In this document: piece by piece, positions 1-7,856 of the stretch
How the letters are laid out: the number at the start of each line of letters is the position of its first letter
How positions within the stretch are numbered: the first letter of the stretch is position 1
NCBI RefSeq assembly: GCF_900096905.1
Contig: NZ_FMYI01000001.1
Coordinates: 186,001-250,000 of the forward strand
Direction of reading: 5' to 3'
DNA length: 64,000 nt
Source: Pelagirhabdus alkalitolerans
GTDB taxonomy: Bacteria; Bacillota; Bacilli; Bacillales; Amphibacillaceae
Notes under the pieces: generated by a model
The model's database searches: none
Told to the model about the DNA's origin: nothing
The model's input: the letters and a program-made list of their open reading frames with translations, nothing else
Position numbers and translations under genes: made by a program

Positions 1-118
1 GTTAGCCGTCTTTTCCTACTAAAAACTGTTCAGAAAAGCTCTCATGAGGCCATTCAATTAACACATTTTCACTAACCTCTCACCACCGTTAGTTCGCTTT
101 AAAAAATGTCTGTTAATC
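1..118 (-). ncRNA. T-box leader 2 (partial), tryptophan specifier
   Basis: Directly after the terminator of leader 1, the minus strand carries a second stem I. It has a 6-bp ACTAAC/GTTAGT hairpin with a GGTGGTGAGAG loop (71-93), then the specifier context GAA-TGG-CC with UGG at 50-52, then a GAGAGC box and TAGTAGGAAAAGACGGC (5-21). The last segment matches the same conserved block in leader 1. The antiterminator and terminator lie beyond the left edge. Two Trp T-boxes in series are known before trp genes in some Bacillus species, so a trp biosynthesis or transport gene is expected just outside the window. It cannot be seen here. Confidence 0.78.
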
Positions 119-157
119 TACTAATCTCACTTAAACAATTGTATTTATTAAAAAAGA

Positions 158-444
158 ATAAAAAAAACGAGCCGATCATCCGATTAAGGACGAGTCAGAC
201 CCGTGGTACCACCTTAGTTAGCTCTAAGCGAGCTCACTTTAAGAAAGTCCGTTTTGCGAACTTTTGTTTATGGATAACGGCTAAACAACACCCGTCAAAG
301 CCTACTACGCAAAGTATGCGATTCGGTTTGAATGCTCAAAAGTCCATTCACTTCACACTATCGCTAGTTCACACCAACCACTAGCTCTCTTTAGATTAGA
401 CATGAAGCTACTCCTCTTTATCAACGCATCACGTTTATAAGTTG
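158..444 (-). ncRNA. T-box leader 1, tryptophan specifier, with terminator
   Basis: Read on the minus strand, the region shows in order: an AGTA box after GAGG near 405-415; the stem I apical hairpin with the GGTTGGTGTGAA-type loop (363-385); the specifier context GAA-TGG-A followed by CTTTTGAGC, with UGG (Trp) at 344-346; the conserved TAGTAGGCTTTGACGGG segment (291-307); and the antiterminator T-box AGGTGGTACCACGG (201-214). A terminator follows: ACGGGTC (198-204) can pair with GGCTCGT (167-173) before a U run (161-167). The ACGGG part is shared with the T-box, giving the usual mutually exclusive pair. The specifier was read by alignment with the glyQS T-box (GAA-A-GGC-A...GAGC), recalled from memory. 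Uncharged tRNA-Trp should permit read-through to the left. Confidence 0.88.
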
Positions 445-450
445 TTTTCT

Positions 451-479
451 ATCTTATGCGAATTCGATTCGAATGTCAA
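451..479 (-). promoter_or_regulatory. sigma-A promoter of the T-box leader
   Basis: On the minus strand a perfect -35 TTGACA (474-479) and a -10 TAAGAT (451-456) are separated by exactly 17 nt. Transcription would start near 444 and run leftward straight into the T-box leader. No terminator is visible between the end of the gene at 510 and this promoter, so read-through from that gene into the leader is possible. Confidence 0.8.
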
Positions 480-509
480 CATAAATATAAGAATTTTCTA
501 ATAACTTTT

Positions 510-1058
510 TTAATATTCCTCGATCTCTTCTGTAATTTTTTCACCTAAATGACGCCCAGCTTGATCAGGACGACAAGCTAATTCATCGCCTACCACTAAC
601 TCAATCGCTTGCTTAGGTTCACCATCTGCGCCTAATAAGTGCACACTATCGGCATCTTGTACAGTGACAGAGATTTGTTTATCTTCATTTTTTAGTTGGC
701 AAACAACCCGAATAAAAGGACGTTTCTCGCGTTTAATACGACCAATAGGAATTTGTCGGTATTGATCATGATGCCAAACGAATACGTCATCGCCTGGATT
801 CATTTCAGCGACATAGCCCGTTTTCTCTTCGTCACGCAATAAATAATGATGATATGCACCCGCATTTACGCGAAATGGACGTGGCGGATACGTATCCGTT
901 GACCTGTTTTCAGAAAGCGCCATTAAATAACCATTTCCCGTGTTACCAATCCATATGCCTTCATCTGGTTTGAGCTCATCAATGAAATCTAAACACACTC
1001 TTGTGCCTTCCCCTAGCTTCTTCACTTCAGTTACCGTTGCTGTTTGATAGGATGACAT
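510..1058 (-). CDS. Stand-alone C-terminal domain of 3-dehydroquinate synthase II (DHQS-II)
   Basis: 182 aa. The sequence matches the second half of the archaeal-type 3-dehydroquinate synthase II family: GEGTRVCLDF (17-26), the highly characteristic PRPFRVNAGA (59-68), GRIKREKRPFIRV, QDADSVHLLGADGEP (134-148) and the terminal GRHLGEKI. Full-length family members are about 330-370 aa; the N-terminal half is absent. The gene does not look simply broken: it starts with ATG behind GTGAGGGG, the open frame is intact, and nothing coding precedes it. Full-length enzymes convert an aldol product to dehydroquinate, or act in aminohydroxybenzoate synthesis. Whether this half-length protein has that activity is unknown. 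It lies immediately upstream of, and on the same strand as, the Trp T-box leader, which hints at a link to aromatic metabolism. Confidence 0.72.
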   Translation of the reverse strand: MSSYQTATVTEVKKLGEGTRVCLDFIDELKPDEGIWIGNTGNGYLMALSENRSTDTYPPRPFRVNAGAYHHYLLRDEEKTGYVAEMNPGDDVFVWHHDQYRQIPIGRIKREKRPFIRVVCQLKNEDKQISVTVQDADSVHLLGADGEPKQAIELVVGDELACRPDQAGRHLGEKITEEIEEY

Positions 1059-1164
1059 AAAATCCCCTCACTTTTTTGAAATATATGTAACTTTATACTT
1101 TTCTACTCGTCTACAATGATATACAATAAACAATAGGTTTACAAATGAGTAGGGGGAAAGACTG

Positions 1165-1296
1165 ATGCGGAAAGGATTAATTGTATTATTTCTGCTATTG
1201 GTATTAGCTTTTGGTGTCATTGGGTTTGTTCAAGATAACCCTGACCAAGGCGTTATCGTGGATGACCAACAGACGAGTACAAATGTCTCGTACTAA
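1165..1296 (+). CDS. Small membrane-anchored or secreted peptide, 43 aa
   Basis: A short open frame starts with ATG behind a strong AGTAGGGGGAAAG ribosome site. Residues 1-22 form one hydrophobic segment after a short MRKG basic start. The tail is polar and acidic (QDNPDQGV...DDQQTSTNVSY). The gene is followed at once by its own terminator hairpin. The RBS, the signal or anchor segment and the terminator together support a real gene. I do not recognise a family. It is transcribed divergently from the DHQS-II-like gene. Confidence 0.6.
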   Translation: MRKGLIVLFLLLVLAFGVIGFVQDNPDQGVIVDDQQTSTNVSY

Positions 1297-1340
1297 GATA
1301 GAGAGAAGGCACTATTTGTGACTTCTCTCTATTCTTTTTT
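1297..1340 (+). terminator. Rho-independent terminator of the 43-aa gene
   Basis: ATAGAGAGAAG (1298-1308) pairs with CTTCTCTCTAT (1322-1332) and is followed by TTCTTTTTT. The U run is on the plus-strand side. It separates the small gene from the convergent LysM-3D gene. Confidence 0.8.
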
Positions 1341-1344
1341 ATGG

Positions 1345-2097
1345 TCACTCTAGTAACTCAACTGTCACCTGTCGAACGCCCCAAGCGAGTGCTTCTTCGG
1401 TCGTTGGTACATGAATATCGATTTTGTGCCCCTTAATGGCACCGCCAACATCTCCTGCGATCGCTTCTCCGTATCCTTCAACATAGACACGTGACCCTAG
1501 TGGTATCACATTTGGATCAACAGCAACTACTTTTTTTGATCGGTCTTGATTAAGATCGATCCCTGTCGCGGTAATTCCATTACACCCATCACATTCTGCT
1601 GTGTAGGCTGTTGCTGTCATCGTCCATTCCTGACTAGATGCAACCACTTCTGCTGCAGGTTCTTCTGATGATGTTTCAGAATCCACATGTTCTTCTTTTT
1701 GCTCATTCACGACGTTACGCGTTTTTTCCACGTGACGTTCTCTTTCGATTAAGGTTAATGTCTCACCGACAAGAATTAAGTCACTCGTTAACTGATTAAA
1801 TTGTTTTAAATCCTCTACTGTTAAATCATTTGCCTTTGCTATCTGATAGAGTGTATCGCCTTTTACGACTTCATGTATTGTTTCATCTTCTACTTGAATC
1901 TCTTGATCTGGAAAAATTAAATCCGTATTTAATTCATTAATTGTCTTTAATGTTCTGACAGATACATCATGATCTTGTGCAATATGCCATAATGTATCAC
2001 CTCTTTGAACTTGATAAGTACTTTCTTCAGGTATTTCAGTAAAGCTTGTCGTAATAAGTGATAAAGTCATTAAACTGATGAAAAATGGTTTCATCAT
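1345..2097 (-). CDS. LysM-LysM-3D domain cell-wall protein (YocH/YabE-like)
   Basis: 250 aa. A signal peptide (about 1-20) is followed by two LysM peptidoglycan-binding modules (28-70, YQVQRGDTLWHIAQ; 75-117, HEVVKGDTLYQIAK), an acidic linker, and a C-terminal 3D domain (about 158-250). The 3D domain carries the aspartates that name it: Asp194 (AVDPNVIPLG), Asp216 (AGDVGG) and Asp227 (KIDIHVP). 3D domains have a double-psi beta-barrel fold related to MltA-type lytic transglycosylases, so a role in cell-wall turnover outside the cell is likely. Start is ATG behind GGAGGAAATA; a second Met follows directly. It is a single gene converging on the 43-aa gene. Confidence 0.85.
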   Translation of the reverse strand: MMKPFFISLMTLSLITTSFTEIPEESTYQVQRGDTLWHIAQDHDVSVRTLKTINELNTDLIFPDQEIQVEDETIHEVVKGDTLYQIAKANDLTVEDLKQFNQLTSDLILVGETLTLIERERHVEKTRNVVNEQKEEHVDSETSSEEPAAEVVASSQEWTMTATAYTAECDGCNGITATGIDLNQDRSKKVVAVDPNVIPLGSRVYVEGYGEAIAGDVGGAIKGHKIDIHVPTTEEALAWGVRQVTVELLE

Positions 2098-2335
2098 TAT
2101 TTCCTCCTTTTATTTTCAAAAAACCACATACCGACATTTACAACGTTTCTAAATTAGGAATCTTTGATCTTTGATCGTTCATCAGTCATTGTGGGGCAAG
2201 CTGTTTCATTTTTATACATGATTTTTATAAAAAATTGGAAGAATGATGATTTTACAGTTTGACTTCGCTTGCGCTATTCACTTACACAAGCCTATAATAT
2301 AAAGAGGAAATGGTAGAAAAGAGAGGTTGTTTACG

Positions 2336-3067
2336 ATGTTTACCCATGAACAAATCGCTAGTTTTTCGGATTTAGAACACCGTCTCTACAATTATGTTAT
2401 TAAACATATTGATCAAGTTATTTATATGCGTATTAGAGATTTAGCCAATGAAACACACGTCTCAACCACGACCATCTTACGTTTTTGCCAAAAGCTTGAT
2501 TGTGATGGTTTTTCTGAATTTAAAGTAAAGTTAAAAATGTATAAAGAAAAACAGACCGATCAACAATCGATTATTTCAGGCGATACGAGTTTAACGGAGT
2601 TTCTGGAGCGAACATTGACACAAGACTTTCAGGAAAAAATCGAGACCATTGCATCTGTTTTAGCCGAAGCCAAGCGTGTTGTCTTTATTGGCATTGGGAG
2701 TTCTGGGATTTTAGCTGAATATGGCTCGCGTTATTTTTCCGGTTTAAAAAAGTTTGCTTTTTACATTAAAGACCCATTTATGCCAATACATGAGCAATAT
2801 ATTGAAGAAAGTGTGACCATCGTTTTGAGTGTTTCAGGCGAAACGGAATCAACTTTAAATCAAGTCAATCAATTTAAACAAGAAGGTAGTACGATTGTTA
2901 GTATTACAAACCATGCCGATAGCTCGCTTGCCAAATTATCTGATTACCACCTAGCCTACTATGTCAGTAATGAGTTTTTGAATCATACCAATTTAACGAC
3001 ACAAATTCCCGTCGTCTATTTGCTTGAACGTTTAGCTAAAGCGACTTATCAGCGTATGGACGTATAA
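2336..3067 (+). CDS. MurR/RpiR family transcriptional regulator
   Basis: 243 aa. An N-terminal RpiR helix-turn-helix (about 1-75, with HVSTTTILRFCQKLDCDGFSEFK) is followed by a SIS sugar-phosphate-binding domain (about 100-225, VFIGIGSSGILAEYG and SVSGETESTLN). I start at ATG 2336, because GAGAGG (2321-2326) is 9 nt upstream; a TTG at 2327 in frame would touch that ribosome site. The neighbour, convergent on the minus strand, is a 6-phospho-beta-glycosidase, so a phosphorylated beta-glucoside is a plausible effector. That pairing is inferred from position only. A -10 TATAAT is present at about 2293-2298 without a good -35. Confidence 0.85.
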   Translation: MFTHEQIASFSDLEHRLYNYVIKHIDQVIYMRIRDLANETHVSTTTILRFCQKLDCDGFSEFKVKLKMYKEKQTDQQSIISGDTSLTEFLERTLTQDFQEKIETIASVLAEAKRVVFIGIGSSGILAEYGSRYFSGLKKFAFYIKDPFMPIHEQYIEESVTIVLSVSGETESTLNQVNQFKQEGSTIVSITNHADSSLAKLSDYHLAYYVSNEFLNHTNLTTQIPVVYLLERLAKATYQRMDV

Positions 3068-3102
3068 AAAAGATCCACTCATTTCTTTGAGTGGATCTTT
3101 CT
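3067..3102. terminator. Bidirectional terminator between rpiR-like gene and bgl
   Basis: AAAGATCCACTCA (3069-3081) pairs with TGAGTGGATCTTT (3088-3100), flanked by A and T runs on both sides, so it can serve the convergent genes on either strand. Confidence 0.85.
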
Positions 3103-3113
3103 AATAAATCGGA

Positions 3114-4547
3114 TTACTCTAGTCCATTGCGTTCAATGACGTCTTTATACCAGTAGTAGCTTTTCTTCTTAATACGTCTTAAATCTTTCGGACCGTCTTC
3201 ATCTCGATTGATATAGACGAAACCGTAACGTTTCTGGTAACCATTTAACCAGCTCAATAAATCCGTAAATGACCATGTGCAATAACCGATCACATCGACA
3301 CCATCAGTGATGGCTTTTTGGATCGCTTCCACATGCGTTTTTAAGAAATCGATGCGGTAATCATCATTGACAACGTCGCCTTCTTCTAATTTATCAAAGG
3401 CACCTAAGCCATTCTCTGTAATTAAAACAGGTAGTCCGTAACGGTTGGTCATACGTCTTAGGGCTACACGTAAACCGTCAGGGTCAATCACCCAATCCCA
3501 ATCTGTCGTATCAAGATAAGGGTTTTTAACAACTTTAAACAAACCAGGTGTTCCAGATTCCTTTTGCGTTCCTTTCTTACCTGATGTATTGATTTTAGCA
3601 TCACCAACACCGTCTAATGGATTCGCTTTCACAGTTGCCGTTTGATAATAATTCAAACCTAAAAAGTCTGGGGTTGCTTTTTTAAGTAGCTCTTCATCAC
3701 CCGCTTCAAATTTAGGGGCTAACCCTTCACGCTCTAAATGATTCCAAATCGCTTTTGGATACGTTCCCCATACATACATGTCCATCCACCAATGTGAATT
3801 CATCGCTTCAGCATTTTCTGATGCTAAAACATGTTCTGGACTTGAATCATACGGATACGCTGGTGAATAAGCAAAGCTTGGTCCAATTTTTCCATCAGGA
3901 ACGATCTCGCGGAACGCTTCAATCACTTTAGCGTTTGCGACATTTGCGATGTGATTGGCATGATACATCCGTTTAGGATCCTTAACACCTGGTGGGTGAA
4001 CACCTTTTTGATAACCTAATCCGATAAATATATTTTGTTCATTTAACGTGACCCAATACTTCACACGGTCACCATAACGCTTAAATAGAGTCGCGCAATA
4101 GTTTGTGAAGTCATCAATAATTTTTCTGGATTCCCATGCACCATATTCATCCATCAATGCTTGAGGGACATCCCAGTGATAGACAGTCACAACGGGTTCG
4201 ATATCGTTTTTAATCAATTCATTAATTAAGTCATCATAAAACTGTAGCCCTTTTTCGTTTACATCTCCACTCCCATTAGGGTAAATGCGTGTCCAAGCAA
4301 TCGAAAATCGATACGCTTTAAGGCCTTGTTCTTTCATTAACTGTACATCTTCTTTAAAACGATTGTAGTGGTCAACCGCTACATCACCGTTTGTATCCTT
4401 GTACGTTGTATTCGGTTTTTTCGTGTAGACGTCCCACACAGATGGTCCTTTTCCATCTTGGTCATGCGCTCCTTCAATTTGATAGGCTGCAGATGCAGAG
4501 CCCCATAAAAAATCGTTTGGAAATGGCGCTAATGATTTATGCTCCAT
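3114..4547 (-). CDS. GH1 6-phospho-beta-glucosidase/galactosidase
   Basis: 477 aa, full length for GH1. Hydrolyses phosphorylated beta-glycosides delivered by a PTS in the cytoplasm. The N-terminal FLWGSASAAYQIEGA signature, the acid/base Glu170 in TLNEQN and the nucleophile Glu378 in ITENGLG are all present. The phosphate-recognition triad Ser432, Lys439 and Tyr441 in SWLNGYQKRYG has the same spacing as Ser-Lys-Tyr of LacG-type enzymes, which argues for a 6-phospho substrate. Start is ATG behind AAAGGAGG. No PTS permease is adjacent, so the transporter must be encoded elsewhere. The convergent RpiR regulator may control it. Confidence 0.9.
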   Translation of the reverse strand: MEHKSLAPFPNDFLWGSASAAYQIEGAHDQDGKGPSVWDVYTKKPNTTYKDTNGDVAVDHYNRFKEDVQLMKEQGLKAYRFSIAWTRIYPNGSGDVNEKGLQFYDDLINELIKNDIEPVVTVYHWDVPQALMDEYGAWESRKIIDDFTNYCATLFKRYGDRVKYWVTLNEQNIFIGLGYQKGVHPPGVKDPKRMYHANHIANVANAKVIEAFREIVPDGKIGPSFAYSPAYPYDSSPEHVLASENAEAMNSHWWMDMYVWGTYPKAIWNHLEREGLAPKFEAGDEELLKKATPDFLGLNYYQTATVKANPLDGVGDAKINTSGKKGTQKESGTPGLFKVVKNPYLDTTDWDWVIDPDGLRVALRRMTNRYGLPVLITENGLGAFDKLEEGDVVNDDYRIDFLKTHVEAIQKAITDGVDVIGYCTWSFTDLLSWLNGYQKRYGFVYINRDEDGPKDLRRIKKKSYYWYKDVIERNGLE

Positions 4548-4578
4548 TTAATTGCCTCCTTTATTTAATCTCTCCTCC

Positions 4579-4601
4579 AGTATAACTCAATTTCTGAAAT
4601 T
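4579..4601 (-). promoter_or_regulatory. Possible operator and -10 box upstream of bgl
   Basis: A perfect 13-nt inverted repeat AATTTC-T-GAAATT lies at 4589-4601, just upstream of a minus-strand TATACT (4579-4584) that could be the bgl -10. TTTC/GAAA dyads are typical of RpiR-family operators, so the neighbouring RpiR protein is a candidate ligand. The -35 is weak. Confidence 0.35.
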
Positions 4602-4604
4602 AGA

Positions 4605-4646
4605 AAAAGGAAACCACCATGAGTTACTTGATGATTTCCTTTTGTT
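4605..4646. terminator. Terminator-like hairpin between nitroreductase and bgl
   Basis: AAAAAGGAAACCACCATGAG can fold back, imperfectly, on TTGATGATTTCCTTTTG. On the minus strand, CCTTTTTC ends the hairpin. It probably terminates the nitroreductase transcript. Confidence 0.55.
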
Positions 4647-4649
4647 TAA

Positions 4650-5207
4650 TTAGGTTAATTCAGTGATCTGTTTGTTTATATCAACACGTGGTAGTGGCTT
4701 TGGCACTTTTTTCGGATAGCCAATTTGAATCATGCCGACGAACTTCTCACCTTTTTCAATTTGAATTAACTCGCGAAATGCTTTTTCTTCTGTTAGTGGA
4801 CCCGTTTTCCAAATCATCCCGAGTCCTTTTTCCCAACCAATTAAGCTCAGATTATGGATGACAAGACTCGTCGAGGCGTAGTCTTCTTGACGACGTTTAA
4901 GAACATGATTTTCATCCATCATAACCATGACATAAACAGGTACTTGCGCAAACATTTGATAGCCCGCTTGATAAGCACGATCTTTAGCGTCACCCGCCAT
5001 GCCTCGTGATTTAAACTCTCCAGCTAGTTGAGCTAATCTTTCTTTTGTGTCGCCAGTGATGATCACGAAGCGCCACGGTTGTGTGTTTTTATGATTCGGA
5101 ACCCAAACAGCGGTCTCAATCATTTTCTTTAATTCATCTATATCGACATCACGCTCTTCAAAAAGTGATACCGACCGGCGCTCTTTTATTAATTTTTCGA
5201 TTTCCAC
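4650..5207 (-). CDS. Nitroreductase family protein
   Basis: 185 aa, a flavin (FMN) and NAD(P)H-dependent oxidoreductase of the nitroreductase fold. Recognisable parts are the N-terminal IKERRSVSLFEERDVD, the FMN-contacting WVPNHKNTQPWRFVI, and the C-terminal GLGMIWKTGP...FVGMIQIGYPKKVPKPLPR. It is closest in layout to the YdjA-like small subfamily. Start is GTG at 5205-5207 with GAGAGG 10 nt upstream. Physiological substrate is not indicated; it is a single gene. Confidence 0.85.
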   Translation of the reverse strand: MEIEKLIKERRSVSLFEERDVDIDELKKMIETAVWVPNHKNTQPWRFVIITGDTKERLAQLAGEFKSRGMAGDAKDRAYQAGYQMFAQVPVYVMVMMDENHVLKRRQEDYASTSLVIHNLSLIGWEKGLGMIWKTGPLTEEKAFRELIQIEKGEKFVGMIQIGYPKKVPKPLPRVDINKQITELT

Positions 5208-5286
5208 TTCGCTTCATCCTCTCCCCATTTTATCGTGTTAGTATAGCATAATTTTTCTGAAAAATCAGTCCATTAGACTCTAATGA

Positions 5287-5469
5287 CTAGAGATCAAAAT
5301 CGTATTCTTCATCATTATGATACCATTCCCATTGTTCTTGGTTATTAGGATCAATGAATAGACGTCCACCTGTTCCTTCCTTCATAGGTGCCGGTTTAAT
5401 GTTTAGCTTTTTCTGTAATTCATCTACTTGTTTAAGCAGTTCTTGAATCGTTTTTTCCTGACTTGTCAT
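5287..5469 (-). CDS. Small hypothetical protein, coiled-coil N-terminus
   Basis: 60 aa. I choose ATG 5469 because AAGGG is 8 nt upstream; the GTG at 5478 lies inside the ribosome site. Residues 1-23 (QEKTIQELLKQVDELQKKL) form a short leucine-heptad helix, then GGRLFIDPNNQEQWEWYHND and a very acidic tail. No family is recognised. The clean RBS and protein-like composition support a real gene. Confidence 0.6.
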   Translation of the reverse strand: MTSQEKTIQELLKQVDELQKKLNIKPAPMKEGTGGRLFIDPNNQEQWEWYHNDEEYDFDL

Positions 5470-5591
5470 TTCACTCACCCTTCCATCATAAATCGATCTA
5501 TAAATTGAAGTGTTTGGTTTCTATTATTTTAGCACATACAATTCCCTCCATAAACTATTGTTAATTATGCATTAAACCCCTTACATTTTTA

Positions 5592-5620
5592 TTGCATCCA
5601 TATTCGATTCATGGTATGCT
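5592..5620 (+). promoter_or_regulatory. Promoter of the galKETM operon
   Basis: -35 TTGCAT (5592-5597) and -10 TATGCT (5615-5620) are separated by 17 nt. The start point near 5627 falls beside the palindromic AT-rich operator at 5629-5649. Confidence 0.6.
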
Positions 5621-5628
5621 CTACATAG

Positions 5629-5649
5629 TTAATAAATTAATTTAATTAA
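5629..5649 (+). promoter_or_regulatory. Putative ROK-repressor operator in the gal promoter
   Basis: A nearly palindromic AT-rich 21-mer beginning TTAATAAATTAA and ending TTTAATTAA sits directly downstream of the -10. A 16-of-17 match (TTAATAAATTAAATTAA) occurs upstream of the ROK repressor gene at 12761-12777. A shared sequence at a sugar operon and at its likely repressor gene suggests a common operator; its position would block initiation. Confidence 0.5.
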
Positions 5650-5681
5650 GTGGACATTACACTGTAGAAAGGTTTGATTTT

Positions 5682-6848
5682 ATGGATACACAATTTTTAG
5701 TAGATGCGTTTAAAGACGTCTTCCAATCAGACGATAAGATCCGACAGTTTTTCGCACCGGGTAGAATTAATTTAATCGGGGAGCACACTGATTATAATGG
5801 CGGTTACGTCTTCCCCGCTTCGATCTCTTTTGGCACGTATGCACTTGCTAGAAAACGCGATGACCGGCAAATTCGTTTATTTTCTAAGAACTTTGAAGAT
5901 TTCGGTGTCGTTTCTCTATCGTTAGATTCATTAAGTTACGACGGTGAACATGACTGGGCAAACTATCCTAAAGGGATGATTCAGGCCATGATTAATGAAG
6001 GTTTTGAAATTGAGCATGGATTTGACGTCTTGTTTTATGGAAATATTCCAAATGGTGCTGGATTATCTTCATCCGCTTCAATTGAACTTGCGACAGGCGT
6101 CTTGTTAGAAGGATTGTTCGATTTGGAGATTGATCGGATCCGCATGGTTCAACTTGGTCAACACGTTGAAAATGAGTATATTGGTGTGAATAGTGGTATT
6201 ATGGATCAATTTGCGATTGGGATGGGAAAGAAAGATCATGCTATTCTTCTAGACTGTGATACACTCGATTATCATTATGCACCCATTCAACTAGGTGATT
6301 ATATCATTATGATTATGAACACCAATAAACGACGAGAACTTGCTGACTCTAAGTATAATGAGAGAAGAAGTCAATGTGAACGTGCACTAGTTGACTTACA
6401 AACACAATTGGATATTTCAAGTTTAGGTGAACTGACCATTCCTCTATTTGAAGAATACCAAGGGCTCATTAAAAGCGACGAAGACCGTAAACGAGCAAAA
6501 CATGCTGTCTATGAAAACCAACGAACGAAAGATGCCCGTAAAAAATTAGAAGCAAATGATTTAGTGGGTTTCGGTGATTTGTTAAATCAGTCTCACCTCT
6601 CACTCCAACACGATTATGAAGTCACCGGGATTGAACTTGATACCCTAGCAGAAGAATCGTGGAAACAAGAGGGTGTGCTTGGCGCACGAATGACAGGCGC
6701 TGGATTCGGTGGATGTGCGATTGCACTCGTTGAAAAAGCAAAAGTAGATGGATTTAAAGAACAAATTGAAAAAACATATACAGAAAAAATAGGCTATGCA
6801 CCAAGTTTCTATGAAGCAACCATTGGTGATGGTGCGAAAGAATTATAA
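5682..6848 (+). CDS. galK: Galactokinase
   Basis: 388 aa, full length. Phosphorylates alpha-D-galactose to galactose-1-phosphate with ATP, the first kinase step of the Leloir pathway in the cytoplasm. The galactokinase signature GRINLIGEHTDYNGGYVFP lies near the N-terminus; the GHMP ATP-binding loop NGAGLSSSASIELATG is in the middle; the C-terminal GHMP motif GARMTGAGFGGCAIAL is near residue 335. Start ATG is behind GAAAGG. It is first in a four-gene operon, with 14 nt to galE. Confidence 0.95.
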   Translation: MDTQFLVDAFKDVFQSDDKIRQFFAPGRINLIGEHTDYNGGYVFPASISFGTYALARKRDDRQIRLFSKNFEDFGVVSLSLDSLSYDGEHDWANYPKGMIQAMINEGFEIEHGFDVLFYGNIPNGAGLSSSASIELATGVLLEGLFDLEIDRIRMVQLGQHVENEYIGVNSGIMDQFAIGMGKKDHAILLDCDTLDYHYAPIQLGDYIIMIMNTNKRRELADSKYNERRSQCERALVDLQTQLDISSLGELTIPLFEEYQGLIKSDEDRKRAKHAVYENQRTKDARKKLEANDLVGFGDLLNQSHLSLQHDYEVTGIELDTLAEESWKQEGVLGARMTGAGFGGCAIALVEKAKVDGFKEQIEKTYTEKIGYAPSFYEATIGDGAKEL

Positions 6849-6862
6849 GGAGGAATCGGAAA

Positions 6863-7855
6863 ATGAATGTACTCGTCTTAGGTGGTGCTGGATACATTGG
6901 CTCGCACGCTGTTTATCAACTAATTGAAAAAAATCATCACGTGATTGTGATCGATAATTTATCAACGGGTCACCGGGATGCTATTCATCCAGATGCGCAA
7001 TTTTACCCTGGTGATATAAGGGATATTAATTTTTTACATGAAGTATTTGAAAACGAACAAATCGATGCTGTCATTCACTTTGCTGCCAATTCACTTGTCG
7101 GTGAATCAATGGAAGATCCTTTAAAATACTTTGATAATAACGTCTATGGTACACAAGTGCTCTTACAAGCGATGCATGCATTTGGTATTAAAAACATTGT
7201 CTTTTCATCAACGGCTGCAACTTACGGTGAACCTGAAGTGGTTCCGATTACTGAAGACATGCCAGCTGTTCCTACGAATACGTATGGTGAAACGAAACGC
7301 ACAATGGAAAAAATGATGCACTGGTGTGAAAAGGCTTATGATATGCGATACGTGTCATTACGTTACTTCAATGTTGCAGGTGCACGCTCAGATGCTGTTA
7401 TCGGCGAAGACCACCACCCAGAGACCCATCTTATTCCGATTGTCCTTCAAGTTGCATTAGGACAACGTGAACATATTAATATTTTCGGAGATGATTATCC
7501 GACAGAAGACGGCACGTGTATTCGTGATTATATTCATGTTGAAGACTTAATCGATGCGCATATTAAAGCTGTAGAATATTTAGCTGCTGGTGGAGAAAGT
7601 AATATCTTTAACCTTGGAAGTTCAAATGGTTTTTCCGTTAAAGAAATCATTGAAGCAGCAAGAAACGTTACCAATCACCCCATCCCTGAAGTCGTTGCCG
7701 AACGTCGAGCGGGTGATCCAAGTCAATTAATCGCCTCATCAGAAAAAGCGAAAAAGCAACTCGGTTGGCATCCAACCCGAACAGAGATTCATCGCATTTT
7801 AAGCGATGCATGGCGCTGGCATTCGAAGAACCCAAACGGTTATGAGGAGGGATAG
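6863..7855 (+). CDS. galE: UDP-glucose 4-epimerase
   Basis: 330 aa. Interconverts UDP-glucose and UDP-galactose using bound NAD. The Rossmann motif GGAGYIG is at the N-terminus (7-13), and the catalytic Tyr141-x3-Lys145 is in NTYGETK. The SSTAATYGEP segment and the late IRDYIHVEDLIDAH are typical of GalE. AAGGAGG ribosome site is 8 nt before ATG. Second gene of the operon; its last codons contain the ribosome site of galT. Confidence 0.95.
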   Translation: MNVLVLGGAGYIGSHAVYQLIEKNHHVIVIDNLSTGHRDAIHPDAQFYPGDIRDINFLHEVFENEQIDAVIHFAANSLVGESMEDPLKYFDNNVYGTQVLLQAMHAFGIKNIVFSSTAATYGEPEVVPITEDMPAVPTNTYGETKRTMEKMMHWCEKAYDMRYVSLRYFNVAGARSDAVIGEDHHPETHLIPIVLQVALGQREHINIFGDDYPTEDGTCIRDYIHVEDLIDAHIKAVEYLAAGGESNIFNLGSSNGFSVKEIIEAARNVTNHPIPEVVAERRAGDPSQLIASSEKAKKQLGWHPTRTEIHRILSDAWRWHSKNPNGYEEG

Positions 7856-7856
7856 A

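Noticed and set aside
106..384. A 92-codon open frame on the plus strand
   Set aside because: It runs antisense through the structured T-box leader, has no ribosome site, and its translation is not protein-like.
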